From NCBI RefSeq assembly GCF_029222965.1, contig NZ_JARHUD010000005.1, positions 186,001 to 250,000 of the forward strand: 64,000 bases of DNA, given 5' to 3'. Positions within the stretch are counted from its first letter, which is position 1; each line of letters starts with the position of its first letter. Both the position numbers and the translations under genes were made by a program. This document shows, one piece after another, positions 27,762 through 38,357 of this stretch. The stretch is from Aquibaculum arenosum. GTDB taxonomy: Bacteria > Pseudomonadota > Alphaproteobacteria > Kiloniellales > DSM-21159. The notes beneath the pieces are model-generated. The model made no database searches. It was given only the letters and a program-made list of their open reading frames with translations, and was not told the origin of the DNA.

Positions 27762-29833
27762 TGTGGGTCTCTCTCCAACAGGGTGAGCGAGCGTGCGGTG
27801 ACAACCACATGGCCGCTATGGTGTCTTTCCTCCCAGCCACCCCAGGTGTCGCAGTCGGTGTGCATCACAAGGTGCCACTCTTGCTGCTCGTCGAGTACAG
27901 GCAGGTGAAAGTTCACATCGTCTGGCGCTGCGTTGATCAGCAGGAGAAGGCAGTCGCCATCGCGCGTGCAGTGCATCAGCGCGAGGCTGCGCAGGTCCTG
28001 ATCGTCCCACTGCTCCGGCGTCAACTCTTCGCCGGAGGGCGCAAGCCAGGTGACGTCACGGAAGCGTTCGTCAACCGGACGGCCATGCAGGAAATGCGGA
28101 ATGCGCAGGCGTTCATGGGTGTGACGTAGCGCAACAAGGCGGGCAACGAACTCGCAGAAGGCCAGCGACTCTTCGTCCAGGTCGTCCCAGGCAAGCCAGT
28201 TGATGTCCGTGTCCTGGCAGTAGGCATTGTTGTTGCCCTGCTGCGAGCGGCCGACTTCATCGCCCATGAGCAGCATCGGCGTTCCCTGAGAGAGCAGCAG
28301 GGTACTGATGAGATTCCGCCGCATCCGCGCCCGCAGGTGCGAAACCTCCGGGTCGTCGCTTGGGCCTTCCACCCCGCAGTCCCAACTGCGGTTGTCGCTG
28401 TGCCCGTCGCGATTGTCTTCGAGGTTCGCTTCGTTGTGGCGCTCGTTGTAGGCATAGAGGTCGGCAAGCGTAAAACCGTCGTGCGCCGTGATGAAGTTGA
28501 CGCTGGCCCAAGGCTTGCGCCCCCGGCGATCAAAGGTCTCAGCGCTGCCGAGCAGGCAAGACGCCAGCCCCGAGGCAAGGTGTTCATCGCCCCGCCAGAA
28601 AGAGCGCACCTGGTCGCGATAAGCCCCATTCCACTCGGCCCAACCCGGCGGGAAGTTGCCCAACTGATAGCCGTCCGGCCCCAAATCCCAGGGCTCGGCG
28701 ATCAGCTTAACGCGCGAAAGCACCGGGTCCTGGTGCACCGTGTCGAAGAAGATCGAAGAGGGTTCAAAGTTATCCCTCTCCCGCCCCAGAGCGGTTGCCA
28801 GATCGAAGCGGAAGCCATCCACATGGCATTCCTCGACCCAATAGCGCAGGGAATCCATCACCATTTGCAGCACCCGTGGGTGCTTCAAATACAGCGTGTT
28901 GCCGCAGCCCGTGGTGTCATAATAGTAGCGTGGGTCATCGCCGAGGATGTAGTAGCTGGCGTTGTCCAGCCCGCGGAAGGACAGTGTCGGGCCGAGTTGA
29001 TTTCCCTCGGCGGTGTGGTTGTAGACCACATCGAGGATCACCTCGATGCCCGCTGCGTGCAGCTTGCGCACCATGCGCTTGAATTCGTGCACACCTCCGT
29101 GAGGAGAGACATAGCGTGGGGCGGCGGCAAAAAAGCCGATGGTGTTGTAGCCCCAGTAGTTCACCAGGCGCTTCTCCACCAGATAGCGATCATCGAAGAA
29201 GGCCTGTATCGGCAGCAATTCGATGGCGGTCACCCCAAGCTTGACCAGATGGTCGATCACGCGGGGATGAGCCAGCCCGGCAAAGGTGCCGCGCAGCTGG
29301 TCAGGAAGGTCGTCCAGCCGTGCGGTCATGCCTTTCACATGCGCTTCATAGATCACCGTATTCGACCAGGAATGCTGGGGTCTCACGTCCTCGCCCCAGG
29401 TCATGGCCGTGTCACTGATCACGCATTTCGGCATGACGAATGCGGAATCGCGCCGATCGATAGATAGGTCCTGTCGTGACGAGCCCACGCGATACCCAAA
29501 ACAGGCGTCGTGCCAGCGTAGGTTACCCATCAGCAGCTTCGCATGAGGGTCGATCAGCAGCTTTGCCGGATTGAAACGATGCCCCTGCCCCGGGTCATAC
29601 GGACCATGGGCCCTCAGGCCGTAAACCTGACCCGGAAAAAGGTCGGGAAAGTAGCCGTGCCAGACTTCATGGGTGTGCTCCGGCAGCGCGATCCTCTGAA
29701 GCTCGCGATTGCCCTTTTGATCGAAGAGGCAAAGCTCGAGCTTCTCAGCATGGGCTGAGAAGACAGCGACGTTGACCCCGGCCCCGTCCCAGGTCGCTCC
29801 GAGAGGGTAAGGCAGCCCAGGTTCCACGCGCAT
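27758..29833 (-). CDS. glgX: glycogen debranching enzyme (isoamylase type)
   Basis: GlgX hydrolyses alpha-1,6 branches of glycogen, mainly short outer chains. The 691-residue GH13 protein begins MRVEPGLPYPLGATWDG (CBM48-like domain). It shows the catalytic Asp in VDGFRFDLATALGRE, Glu in VKLIAEPWDLGPDGY and the third Asp in FITAHDGFTLADLYAYNE. ATG 29833 is chosen because GAGGAAT lies just upstream and the similarity starts there; 39 upstream codons are discarded. It starts 10 bp beyond the glgB stop. In the operon it should turn branched glucan into linear chains for TreY/TreZ. Confidence 0.95.
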   Translation of the reverse strand: MRVEPGLPYPLGATWDGAGVNVAVFSAHAEKLELCLFDQKGNRELQRIALPEHTHEVWHGYFPDLFPGQVYGLRAHGPYDPGQGHRFNPAKLLIDPHAKLLMGNLRWHDACFGYRVGSSRQDLSIDRRDSAFVMPKCVISDTAMTWGEDVRPQHSWSNTVIYEAHVKGMTARLDDLPDQLRGTFAGLAHPRVIDHLVKLGVTAIELLPIQAFFDDRYLVEKRLVNYWGYNTIGFFAAAPRYVSPHGGVHEFKRMVRKLHAAGIEVILDVVYNHTAEGNQLGPTLSFRGLDNASYYILGDDPRYYYDTTGCGNTLYLKHPRVLQMVMDSLRYWVEECHVDGFRFDLATALGRERDNFEPSSIFFDTVHQDPVLSRVKLIAEPWDLGPDGYQLGNFPPGWAEWNGAYRDQVRSFWRGDEHLASGLASCLLGSAETFDRRGRKPWASVNFITAHDGFTLADLYAYNERHNEANLEDNRDGHSDNRSWDCGVEGPSDDPEVSHLRARMRRNLISTLLLSQGTPMLLMGDEVGRSQQGNNNAYCQDTDINWLAWDDLDEESLAFCEFVARLVALRHTHERLRIPHFLHGRPVDERFRDVTWLAPSGEELTPEQWDDQDLRSLALMHCTRDGDCLLLLINAAPDDVNFHLPVLDEQQEWHLVMHTDCDTWGGWEERHHSGHVVVTARSLTLLERDPQ

Positions 29834-29843
29834 GTTGGATTCC

Positions 29844-32051
29844 TCATGTCGGTGCCAGAACCAAGCCGCCCAGCGGCGGCAGTCGGAGAACGAGCGATTC
29901 GGGCCGGCCGTGCCACGGCTGCTCCTCTGCGCGCAGCCCGCGATTGACAACGCCCGAGCCGCCGTAACGGCTGTCGTCGCTGTTCAAGAGCTCCTCCCAG
30001 CCGCCATTACGCGGCACGCCGAGCCGGAAGTTCTCATGTACCAGCGGCGTGAAATTGCAGGCCACGATCAGCGGCCGCCTGCCGTCCCTGGCCTTGCGTA
30101 AGAAGATGAAGGTGCCGAGGTCGGGTGCGGAGGCATCGATCCACTCGAATCCCTCAGGCTCGCAATCCAGTTCGTGCAGCGCGGGTTCCTGGCGATACAG
30201 GTGATTGAGATCCCTTATGAGGTCCTGCATGCCCCGGTGCAGCGGTTGCTCGAGTAGGTGCCAATCGAGTTCGCTGTCATGATCCCATTCGCGGATCTGG
30301 GCGAACTCGCCACCCATGAACAGCAGCTTCTTTCCCGGATGGGTCCACATGAAGGTGAAATAAGCCCGCAAGTTCGCAAAGCGCTGCCAGGTATCGCCCG
30401 GCATCCGCCCCAGCAGCGAGCCCTTGCCGTGCACCACCTCGTCATGGCTCAGCGGCAGGACGAAGTTCTCCGAAAAGGCGTAGTGCAGGCCGAAGGTCAT
30501 CCGGTCGTGGTGGTGATGACGGTACAGCGGATCCCGGCCAACGTAGTCCAGGGTGTCGTGCATCCAACCCATGTTCCACTTGAAGCCGAAGCCTAGCCCG
30601 CCGGCATAGACCGGTCGAGAGACGCCAGGATAGGCAGTGGACTCTTCTGCGATAGAGGTGGCCCCAGGATGCTCGGCGAAAAGTGCGCTGTTCGTTTCCT
30701 GGAGAAAGGCAATGGCTTCAAGGTTCTCCCGTCCGCCATGGACATTGGGCAGCCACTCGTCGGGGCCGCGACTGTAGTCCAGGTAGAGCATGGAGGCGAC
30801 TGCATCGACCCGAAGAGCGTCGATGTGAAAGCGGTCAAGCCAATAAAGCGCGTTGGCCAGCAAGAAGTTTGCCACCTCCTGCCGGCCGAAGTTGTAGATC
30901 AACGTGTTCCAGTCGCGATGGAAGCCCAGGCGTGGGTCGGCATGCTCATAGAGCGCCGTGCCATCGAAGGTTGCGAGACCATGGGCATCGGCCGGGAAGT
31001 GAGCCGGAACCCAGTCGAGGATCACACCGATCCCTTCACGGTGGGCCCGATCCACGAAAGCAGCGAAGTCCTCCGGTGTACCGAACCGGCTTGTCGGCGC
31101 GTAAAGCCCGATGGGTTGATAGCCCCAGGAGCCTGAAAAGGGGTGTTCGCTGATCGGCAGGCACTCGATGTGCGTGAAACCGAGGTCCTTCACGTAGGGG
31201 AGCAGGCTGTCGGCCAGTTCATCATAGCTGAGATAGTTCCCGTCGCTCTGCCGGCGCCAGGATGCGAGATGCACTTCATAGACGGAGATCGGCGCCTTGC
31301 AGTCCTGTAGTCCATGGCGCTGCTCCATCCAGGCCTCGTCGCGCCACTGCCGCTCGGGCAGACCGGCAACGATGGAGGCCGTGGCCGGCGGCACCTCACT
31401 GCGGAAGGCGCAGGGATCGGCCTTGAGCGGAAGCATCTCACCCTGGCTGCCGAGGAGTTCAAACTTGTAGAGCGCGCCCGGTGCCACGGTCGGCACAAAA
31501 AGCTCCCAAAGGCCCTGCGCCGGATGGCGTCGCATGGGATGGCGCCGACCGTCCCACTGATTGAAGTTGCCGACCACGCTGACCCGGCTCGCATTGGGCG
31601 CCCAAACGGCAAAGCGGGTGCCCGCGACCCCCTCATACACGAGTGGGTGAGCGCCCAAGACTTTGTAGAGTTGATGATGGCGGCCCTCACCCAGGAGATG
31701 CAGATCTAGCTCTCCGAAGGTCGAAGGAAAGCGGTAGCAGTCCTCTTCCTCCCAGACCGCCCCCTTTTGCTCGCACCGCAATCGATAGCCTTGACTGGCG
31801 GGCGTATCGGCAAGCAATCCCTCGAAGAAACCGCGGGCGTGACGCCGATCCAGTTCCGCAAGGACGTCACCCTCGCCCGGTTCGATCGCGAAGACCTTTT
31901 CGACATCGGGCCGCAACACACGGATCACCAGGCCCTCCGCCACGGCATGCGGGCCAAGCAATGCGAAAGGGTCGCCGTGTCGCCCTGCAACGAGCGCTGC
32001 CACCGCGTGGGTGTCGGACAGTCGCCAGGGCTCCGCTGCCGCCGACATCAT
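29844..32051 (-). CDS. glgB: 1,4-alpha-glucan branching enzyme
   Basis: GlgB introduces alpha-1,6 branches by cutting and transferring glucan segments. The 735-residue protein has two N-terminal beta-sandwich domains (the second at about 120-225, with [20 protein letters not shown]). The GH13 barrel follows, with the catalytic Asp in [17 protein letters not shown], Glu in [12 protein letters not shown] and the third Asp in [20 protein letters not shown]. The length is typical. It overlaps treS by 4 bp. In GlgE-type systems GlgB branches the linear glucan made by GlgE, consistent with its place in this operon. Confidence 0.96.
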   Translation of the reverse strand: MMSAAAEPWRLSDTHAVAALVAGRHGDPFALLGPHAVAEGLVIRVLRPDVEKVFAIEPGEGDVLAELDRRHARGFFEGLLADTPASQGYRLRCEQKGAVWEEEDCYRFPSTFGELDLHLLGEGRHHQLYKVLGAHPLVYEGVAGTRFAVWAPNASRVSVVGNFNQWDGRRHPMRRHPAQGLWELFVPTVAPGALYKFELLGSQGEMLPLKADPCAFRSEVPPATASIVAGLPERQWRDEAWMEQRHGLQDCKAPISVYEVHLASWRRQSDGNYLSYDELADSLLPYVKDLGFTHIECLPISEHPFSGSWGYQPIGLYAPTSRFGTPEDFAAFVDRAHREGIGVILDWVPAHFPADAHGLATFDGTALYEHADPRLGFHRDWNTLIYNFGRQEVANFLLANALYWLDRFHIDALRVDAVASMLYLDYSRGPDEWLPNVHGGRENLEAIAFLQETNSALFAEHPGATSIAEESTAYPGVSRPVYAGGLGFGFKWNMGWMHDTLDYVGRDPLYRHHHHDRMTFGLHYAFSENFVLPLSHDEVVHGKGSLLGRMPGDTWQRFANLRAYFTFMWTHPGKKLLFMGGEFAQIREWDHDSELDWHLLEQPLHRGMQDLIRDLNHLYRQEPALHELDCEPEGFEWIDASAPDLGTFIFLRKARDGRRPLIVACNFTPLVHENFRLGVPRNGGWEELLNSDDSRYGGSGVVNRGLRAEEQPWHGRPESLVLRLPPLGGLVLAPT

Positions 32052-35000
32052 TCTGGTGTGCCTTCGATCAGTTCAAGCAGGCCCATGATCGGAATGCCCA
32101 CCCAGTCGGGACGGTTGGAAAGATCATAGCGAACCTCATAGGAACCTTTCTGCAGGAGGAAGAGTTCCAAGAGACCGGCGCGCAAATCGTCACTTTCCGG
32201 CTGGTTCGCTGCGCCCTGAACCGCCGGACCGTAGCCGGCAAGAAACCGCTCGATCATGAGTTCCCGCCAGTGGCGGGCCAAGGGAGCCATCTCACCGATC
32301 TGGTCAGGCAGACGCGCTGCGATCTGCCGCACCGCGGTCCAGGCAGCATAGTCGAAGGATCGGAGCATGCCGGCGACATCGCGCAGCGGCAGGGTTTTTT
32401 GCCGCCGCTCCTCCAGCGGGCGCTGAGGTTCACCCTCGAAATCGATGATGACGAAGTCCTGCTTCGAGACCAGCACCTGGCCCAGGTGAAAATCACCGTG
32501 AATGCGCGATTTCATACCCGATGGCGCCAATCCTGCGAGGCTGTCCAGCCTGCCCTTCACGACCTCCTCCGCACCAAGCAGTCTCTCCAGGGCAGGTTGG
32601 AACTGATCGGGCAAATGGCTTTGGGCGCGCTTCAGCGCGGCCAGCGCCTGATGGAACTCCTGGCCCGCCTCCTTGGCCCAGCGGCGGCAATCCTGAGCTG
32701 TCACGGCTTCGCAGAGAAAGGCCGGATCATGAGTGTCGACCGCCAGTGCGCAATGCAACTCGCCGCTGCGCTGCCCCAGCCGCTCCAGCAGATCGAGTGG
32801 GTATTGCAGAGGCGGTGCCGCCTCCCCTTGCGCCTCGTCGCTGCCTGCCCGCAGGATCGTGTCCTCGATGATGCGCTCCAAGGCGTGGACGAAAACGCCC
32901 CAGGCATCACCCTGGTTCTCGACGAAAGCTGAAAGGCTGGCCAGCACCGTCCTTGCGCCGCCATTCTCCTCCAGTTCCACCATGCCAAAATGGGCCGGCG
33001 TGGAGCGGAAGTTCGCCACTTCTGTCAGGAAACGCGGCACCTCGACATCCGGCTGCTCGCCGGTGCGCAGACGGCGATAGAGCTTCAAGAGGGCCTGTCG
33101 GCCGAAGGCGATTGAGACATTGCTCTGTTCTACGGCCAGCGGCTTGGGTGGTTCGTCCAGCACCATCTCGCTCAGCGCCGACGTGCCGTGAAAGCGCAGC
33201 AGGCCAGAAGCCACCGTTTGCTGCTTTTGCTGGCGCATTGCTTCCACCAGATGCCAAGCAAAGCGCTCGTCGAACGCTGAGTCGACGAGCGCTCCCAGCA
33301 GACTGCCCTTGCGCACTCTGGCCAGGGTTACGGGGAGCAGTGGCGCGCCCGGCTGCACCTGCTCTTCGCCCCAATGGCTGTTCAAGGGAAGCAGGTAGGA
33401 CTGCTTGTCCGCCTCCTTGAAGGCCACCTCCACCACGCTGAGCAGCCCCGCCTCTTCGCCAAGCGTGGCAATGGACTGCAGGCGCGCGCTCAGAACGCTT
33501 TCCCCTTTCGCAGCAAACCAACGCTGGCGCGGCAGAAAGGCGGGCAGCACCTCCTGCTCCAGCAGCTGCTTCTCCCTGCCTTCGAGCAGACGCTCCAGCC
33601 GTCCGCCGCGCAAGGCGAGCGTGAACAGCTCCGGCAAGGCTTCTACCGGGGCATAGCCTTCCGGAAGCTGGGCAGGTTGGGCGAGCAGGAACCAGTAGGT
33701 GCCATAGCCAGCCAACGTCAGCATGTAGGGCAGATCGCCCACCGGCGGAAAGGCGGATTGCCCGATCATCTCGATGGGCACCGTGCCGCGGAAGGCCGAG
33801 AGATCGAGTTCCACTGCCTGGGCCGAGCGGGAGAGGTTGGCGACGCAGAGAATGGTCGTTTCGCCCAAGCTGCGCGTGTAGACCAGGACCCGGCGGTTCG
33901 CCGGATAGTGCAGCCTGAAGTCCCCATGGCCGAAGGCGGCGTGCTGCTTGCGCACCCCGATCATCCGCCGCATCCAATTTAGCAGCGACGAAGGATCGGC
34001 CTCCTGCGCCTCGACGTTGATGGTCTGGTAGCCGTAGACCGGGTCCATGATCGGCGGCAGGTAGAGGGCTTGCGGGTTGGCGCGGGAGAAGCCGCCGTTG
34101 CGGTCCATGGACCACTGCATTGGCGTGCGCACGCCATCGCGGTCCCCCAGAAAAATGTTGTCGCCCATCCCCAGTTCGTCGCCGTAGTAGATCACCGGCG
34201 TTCCTGGCATGGAGAGCAGCAGGCTGTTCATCAGTTCCATCTTGCGCCGGTCGTTTTGCATGAGAGGCGCAAGCCGACGCCGGATGCCGAGATTGATTCG
34301 GGCCCGCTGGTCCTCGGCGTAGACCCGCCAGAGATAGTCCCGCTCCCGGTCGGTCACCATCTCAAGGGTCAGTTCATCGTGGTTGCGCAGGAAGATCGCC
34401 CACTGGCAGCCGTCGGGAATATCGGGCGTCTGGCGCATGATGTCGGTGATCGGGTGCCGGTCCTCCTGGGCCAGGGCCATGTAGATGCGCGGCATCAGCG
34501 GGAAGTGGAAGGCCATGTGGCACTCGTCGCCCTCGCCGAAGTAGGGCCGGGTGTCCTCGGGCCACTGGTTGGCTTCGGCCAGCAGCATGCGATCGGGATA
34601 GGCGGCATCCAGCGCAGCGCGGATACGTTTCAGGACGGCGTGGGTTTCCGGCAGGTTCTCATTGTTGGTGCCCTCGCGCTCGACAAGGTAGGGAATGGCA
34701 TCAAGGCGCAGGCCATCCACACCCAGGGACAGCCAGAATTGCATCACCCGGATGACCTCCTTGAGAACGCGCGGATTATCGAAATTCAGGTCAGGCTGGT
34801 GTGAGTAGAAACGGTGCCAAAAGAATTGGCCGGCCACCGGATCCCAGGTCCAGTTGGAGGTTTCGGTATCGAGGAATATGATGCGCGTTCCGGTATAGCT
34901 CTCATCGTCATCGCTCCAGACGTAAAAGCCCCGCGCCGCAGACCCGCGCTTAGCTCGGCGGGCACGCTGGAACCAGGGATGCTGGTCGGAGGTGTGATTG

Positions 35001-35326
35001 ATCACCAGTTCGGTGATGACTCTCAAACCACGCCGGTGCGCCTGGGCGACGAAGTTGCGGAAGTCCCGCATGGTGCCGTAGGAGGGGTTGATCGCACGGT
35101 AGTCGGCGATGTCGTAGCCGTCGTCGCGCAACGGCGAGGGATAGAAGGGCAGCACCCAAATCGTCGTCACGCCCAGGCGCTCGATGTAGTCCAGGCGCTC
35201 GATCAGGCCTTGGAAATCGCCGATGCCGTCGCCATTGGCATCGCAGAAGGCCTTGATGTGGAGCTGATAGATCAGCGCGTCCTTGTACCACGCCGCCTCC
35301 GGCTCGACCTGGTCCACGGCCGGCAT
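32048..35326 (-). CDS. treS: trehalose synthase fused to maltokinase (TreS-Mak)
   Basis: This 1092-residue fusion interconverts trehalose and maltose (TreS) and phosphorylates maltose to maltose 1-phosphate (maltokinase), the donor for GlgE. Residues 1-550 are the GH13 TreS barrel: catalytic Asp in [12 protein letters not shown], Glu in [12 protein letters not shown], third Asp in [12 protein letters not shown]. Residues about 590-1090 are the kinase, with a phosphotransferase loop [12 protein letters not shown] and the metal-binding [10 protein letters not shown]. The ATG at 35326 shares one base with the glgE stop (TGATG); the codons upstream belong to the glgE end. Fusion of both activities is common in proteobacteria and channels maltose to the kinase. 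Confidence 0.95.
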   Translation of the reverse strand: MPAVDQVEPEAAWYKDALIYQLHIKAFCDANGDGIGDFQGLIERLDYIERLGVTTIWVLPFYPSPLRDDGYDIADYRAINPSYGTMRDFRNFVAQAHRRGLRVITELVINHTSDQHPWFQRARRAKRGSAARGFYVWSDDDESYTGTRIIFLDTETSNWTWDPVAGQFFWHRFYSHQPDLNFDNPRVLKEVIRVMQFWLSLGVDGLRLDAIPYLVEREGTNNENLPETHAVLKRIRAALDAAYPDRMLLAEANQWPEDTRPYFGEGDECHMAFHFPLMPRIYMALAQEDRHPITDIMRQTPDIPDGCQWAIFLRNHDELTLEMVTDRERDYLWRVYAEDQRARINLGIRRRLAPLMQNDRRKMELMNSLLLSMPGTPVIYYGDELGMGDNIFLGDRDGVRTPMQWSMDRNGGFSRANPQALYLPPIMDPVYGYQTINVEAQEADPSSLLNWMRRMIGVRKQHAAFGHGDFRLHYPANRRVLVYTRSLGETTILCVANLSRSAQAVELDLSAFRGTVPIEMIGQSAFPPVGDLPYMLTLAGYGTYWFLLAQPAQLPEGYAPVEALPELFTLALRGGRLERLLEGREKQLLEQEVLPAFLPRQRWFAAKGESVLSARLQSIATLGEEAGLLSVVEVAFKEADKQSYLLPLNSHWGEEQVQPGAPLLPVTLARVRKGSLLGALVDSAFDERFAWHLVEAMRQQKQQTVASGLLRFHGTSALSEMVLDEPPKPLAVEQSNVSIAFGRQALLKLYRRLRTGEQPDVEVPRFLTEVANFRSTPAHFGMVELEENGGARTVLASLSAFVENQGDAWGVFVHALERIIEDTILRAGSDEAQGEAAPPLQYPLDLLERLGQRSGELHCALAVDTHDPAFLCEAVTAQDCRRWAKEAGQEFHQALAALKRAQSHLPDQFQPALERLLGAEEVVKGRLDSLAGLAPSGMKSRIHGDFHLGQVLVSKQDFVIIDFEGEPQRPLEERRQKTLPLRDVAGMLRSFDYAAWTAVRQIAARLPDQIGEMAPLARHWRELMIERFLAGYGPAVQGAANQPESDDLRAGLLELFLLQKGSYEVRYDLSNRPDWVGIPIMGLLELIEGTPE

Positions 35327-37320
35327 CACTGCCTGACCTCGGGCGCAAATAAGCGCCAAGCCATGTAGGGACGCTGCTTGGGGTCGAGGAGCATGTGCTG
35401 GACTTTGCCGCTCCAGCGGAAGGGCTGTTCGAGCACCAGGTCCTCAGCCTCAATGGACGCATCGTCGGGCAGACCGAACTCCCATAGCGGGACCTCGAAA
35501 TGTGCGGACTGATCGTTGTGGGGGTCGAGGTTGACGGCAAAGAGTAGGAAATCGCTCAGGTCGTCGGTGAAGCGGCCGTAGTAGAGGATGGCGTCATTCC
35601 AGGCGTTGTAGAAACGCAGATTGGTGAAGCACTTGAGCGCCGGATGGTCCCGGCGCAGCCGGTTCACGAAAGCGATGTCGTCCTTGATGTGTCCTGGCCT
35701 GTCCCAGTCCCAGGCGCGAATCTCGTACTTCTCCGAATGAAGGTACTCTTCCTTGCCCGGGATTGCCTGAGCCTCGCAGAGTTCGTAGCCGCTGTAGATC
35801 CCGTAGTTGCCGGCAAGCGTGGCGGCCAGGACCAGGCGCGCCTGAAAGCCCGCCCGGCCGCTGCTCTGCAGGTAGTAGGGATTGATATCCGGCGTGTTGT
35901 CGAAGAAGTTCGGCCGCATGTAGTGGCGGCAGTCTTCCCTCGTGAGCTCCGTGAGGTAGTCCGTCAGCTCCTGCTTGCTGTTGCGCCAGGTGAAATAGGA
36001 GTAGGACTGAGTGAAGCCGATCTTCGCCAGCCGCTTCATCATCTTCGGCCGCGTGAAGGCTTCCGAAAGAAAGATCACGCCCGGATCGACGGCGCGCACT
36101 TCCTCAATCACCCATTCCCAGAATGGCAGGGGCTTGGTGTGCGGATTGTCGACCCGGAATATCCGCACGCCCCTGGCGTGCCAGAACAGCAGAATGTCCC
36201 GCAGCCCATACCAGACGCCGGGAAAGGCATCCCGGTAGAAGTGCAGGTTGACGATATCCTCGTACTTCTTGGGCGGGTTCTCCGCGTACTTGATGGTGCC
36301 GTCCGGCCGCCAGTCGAACCATTCGGGGTGCTGCTTGATCCAGGGATGATCCGGCGAGCACTGGATCGCGAAATCGAGCGCGATCTCCAGTCCATGTTCG
36401 CGAGCCGCTTTCAACAGCCGCGCGAAGTCCTCGAAGCTGCCCAGCTCCGGATGGATGGCGTCGTGGCCGCCCTCCTCCGAGCCGATGGCATAGGGGCTGC
36501 CGGGATCGTTCGGCGCGGCCACCAGCGCGTTGTTCCGCCCCTTCCTGTGCGTTCTTCCGATCGGGTGGATTGGCGGGAAGTAGAGCACATCGAAGCCTAG
36601 TTCGCGGACGTAGGGCAGTCGTTCGATCACATCGTCGAAGGTGCCGTGCCGATCGACCCGCCCGGACTGGGAGCGCGGCATGAGTTCATACCAAGCGCTG
36701 AAGGCCGCCTTGGGCCGGTCCACGAAAAGCGGGAAGCTGCAGTCGCTGATAGTCAGGTTGATCCGGGCGGCTGAGTGGGCCATCGCAACCGCCGTCTGCT
36801 CGCTCAGCAATGCTCTCGCCAGCAGATCGGGGTGGCGGGCCTCGGCCAACTCCTCCAGTGTCGCGCCCAGCCCTTGCCGGTCGGCCGGGGCGGCCGCGCG
36901 TGGGCTGCGTACCGCGGATTCGATCAGTCGGCGCCCTTCCTCCAGTTCGAGCGCGATGTCCTGACCGGCGGCTTGCTTCTTCAGCGTGTCGGCGCGCCAG
37001 GTGGCGAAGAGGTCGCGCCAGGCAAGGATGCGGAAGACATGATGTCCGGCTTCGGTGAAGGTCACCCGGGTGCGCCAGCGGTCATTGACCAGCAGGCGCA
37101 TCGGCTGCTCCAGCCATTTCTTGGCGTCGCGCGGGCGATGCTCCACCGCCACCGCGATGACTTCATGCCCATCGCAGAAGACATCCGCTTCGATGCCAAC
37201 TGGTTCGTTGACGATTGCCTTGGCTGCAAAGCGGCCACGATCCACGGCCGGCGAAACCGCTTCGATGGCAATGCGCCGGCTCGCCATCCCTTTTAGCCGC
37301 GCATCGCCTGCCGCATCCAT
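35326..37320 (-). CDS. glgE: maltose-1-phosphate maltosyltransferase
   Basis: GlgE extends alpha-1,4-glucan by two glucose units using alpha-maltose 1-phosphate. The 664-residue protein has an N-terminal beta-sandwich and helical domain, then YFPPIHPIGRTHRKGRNN. The catalytic nucleophile Asp (near residue 391) lies in VRIFRVDNPHTKP and the acid Glu (near 420) in IFLSEAFTRPKMM. The EYLHSEKYEIR-W segment toward the C-terminus is also GlgE-like. ATG 37320 is used; GTG 37329 is a close alternative. It is the first gene of the trehalose/glucan operon. The gap before map on the other strand carries a 7-bp inverted repeat that could be an operator. Confidence 0.96.
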   Translation of the reverse strand: MDAAGDARLKGMASRRIAIEAVSPAVDRGRFAAKAIVNEPVGIEADVFCDGHEVIAVAVEHRPRDAKKWLEQPMRLLVNDRWRTRVTFTEAGHHVFRILAWRDLFATWRADTLKKQAAGQDIALELEEGRRLIESAVRSPRAAAPADRQGLGATLEELAEARHPDLLARALLSEQTAVAMAHSAARINLTISDCSFPLFVDRPKAAFSAWYELMPRSQSGRVDRHGTFDDVIERLPYVRELGFDVLYFPPIHPIGRTHRKGRNNALVAAPNDPGSPYAIGSEEGGHDAIHPELGSFEDFARLLKAAREHGLEIALDFAIQCSPDHPWIKQHPEWFDWRPDGTIKYAENPPKKYEDIVNLHFYRDAFPGVWYGLRDILLFWHARGVRIFRVDNPHTKPLPFWEWVIEEVRAVDPGVIFLSEAFTRPKMMKRLAKIGFTQSYSYFTWRNSKQELTDYLTELTREDCRHYMRPNFFDNTPDINPYYLQSSGRAGFQARLVLAATLAGNYGIYSGYELCEAQAIPGKEEYLHSEKYEIRAWDWDRPGHIKDDIAFVNRLRRDHPALKCFTNLRFYNAWNDAILYYGRFTDDLSDFLLFAVNLDPHNDQSAHFEVPLWEFGLPDDASIEAEDLVLEQPFRWSGKVQHMLLDPKQRPYMAWRLFAPEVRQ

Positions 37321-37418
37321 GCCTGCCACCCTGTCGCGTCGTCTTGTCCATCAGAACGCAGCCGCCGTAAGCCGGTTCCCGTACCGGGATAGCTCGACAG
37401 TCCCGGGCCAGGGGTTGC

Positions 37419-37441
37419 GATTGCGGGGCAAAGTCGCAATC
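37419..37441. promoter_or_regulatory. inverted repeat in the glgE-map divergent region
   Basis: GATTGCG and CGCAATC are separated by 9 bases in the 172-bp gap between glgE and map. The position suits an operator for the trehalose/glucan operon. No regulator gene is adjacent and no known family consensus is recognised. Confidence 0.3.
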
Positions 37442-37492
37442 TTCTGAACATCAGACCCCGACCAAGCGTGGGGTGTTCAATCGAGAAGGCAG

Positions 37493-38320
37493 ATGCAGGA
37501 CGAACTCAGCAGCTTTGCGGGACGCGAACGCGACCAGATCACGTTACATGGCCCCGACGACTTCGAAGGGATGCGCCGGGCCGGCCGCTTGGCTGCGGAA
37601 ACCCTGGATTTCATCACGCCTTACGTGAAGCCCGGCGTGACGACAGGCGAACTGGACAAGCTCTGTCACGATTTCATTCTGGAGCATGGCGCGACACCCG
37701 CGCCGCTCAACTATCGGGGCTTCCCGCGCTCGATCTGCACCTCGATCAATCATGTCGTCTGCCATGGCATCCCCAGCGAGCAGAAGAAGCTCGCCAACGG
37801 CGACATCATGAACATCGACATCACGGTCATCCTCGACGGCTGGCATGGCGACACCAGCCGCATGTTCCTGCTCGGCGACAAGGTGCCGGTGAAGGCGCGG
37901 CGCCTGGTGGAAGTGACCTACGAAGCTATGATGCGCGGCATCGAGGCGGTGCGGCCCGGCGCAACGCTGGGCGATATCGGTCACGCCATTCAGTCCTACG
38001 TGGAAGCGCAGCGCTTTTCCGTGGTGCGCGACTTCTGCGGACATGGTCTGGGGCGCATTTTCCATGAGCCACCTTCCGTCCTGCACTACGGCAAGCCGGG
38101 CACCGGCGTGGAGCTGCGCGAGGGCATGTTCTTTACGATCGAGCCGATGGTGAATGCGGGGCGCTACGACGTGAAGATCCTCGAAGACGGCTGGACTGCT
38201 GTGACGCGCGATCGGTCGCTTTCGGCCCAGTTCGAGCATTCGCTCGCCGTGACGGCCGAGGGCTACGAGATATTCACCCAGTCGCCCAAGGGCTGGCGCT
38301 TCCCTCCCTACAACGAATAG
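37493..38320 (+). CDS. map: type I methionine aminopeptidase
   Basis: This enzyme removes the N-terminal methionine from new proteins. The 275-residue protein has the five metal ligands of the pita-bread fold: Asp109 and Asp120 in NIDITVILDGWHGDTSRMF, His in CGHGLGRIFHEPP, Glu in TIEPMVN and Glu in QFEHSLAVT. There is no N-terminal extension beyond about 15 residues. Upstream is the glgE divergent region; radC follows after 37 bp on the same strand, a pairing seen in many alphaproteobacteria. Confidence 0.96.
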   Translation: MQDELSSFAGRERDQITLHGPDDFEGMRRAGRLAAETLDFITPYVKPGVTTGELDKLCHDFILEHGATPAPLNYRGFPRSICTSINHVVCHGIPSEQKKLANGDIMNIDITVILDGWHGDTSRMFLLGDKVPVKARRLVEVTYEAMMRGIEAVRPGATLGDIGHAIQSYVEAQRFSVVRDFCGHGLGRIFHEPPSVLHYGKPGTGVELREGMFFTIEPMVNAGRYDVKILEDGWTAVTRDRSLSAQFEHSLAVTAEGYEIFTQSPKGWRFPPYNE

Positions 38321-38357
38321 GGTAATCTCCGAGGCGTTTTTACGCTAGGAGATTGCA

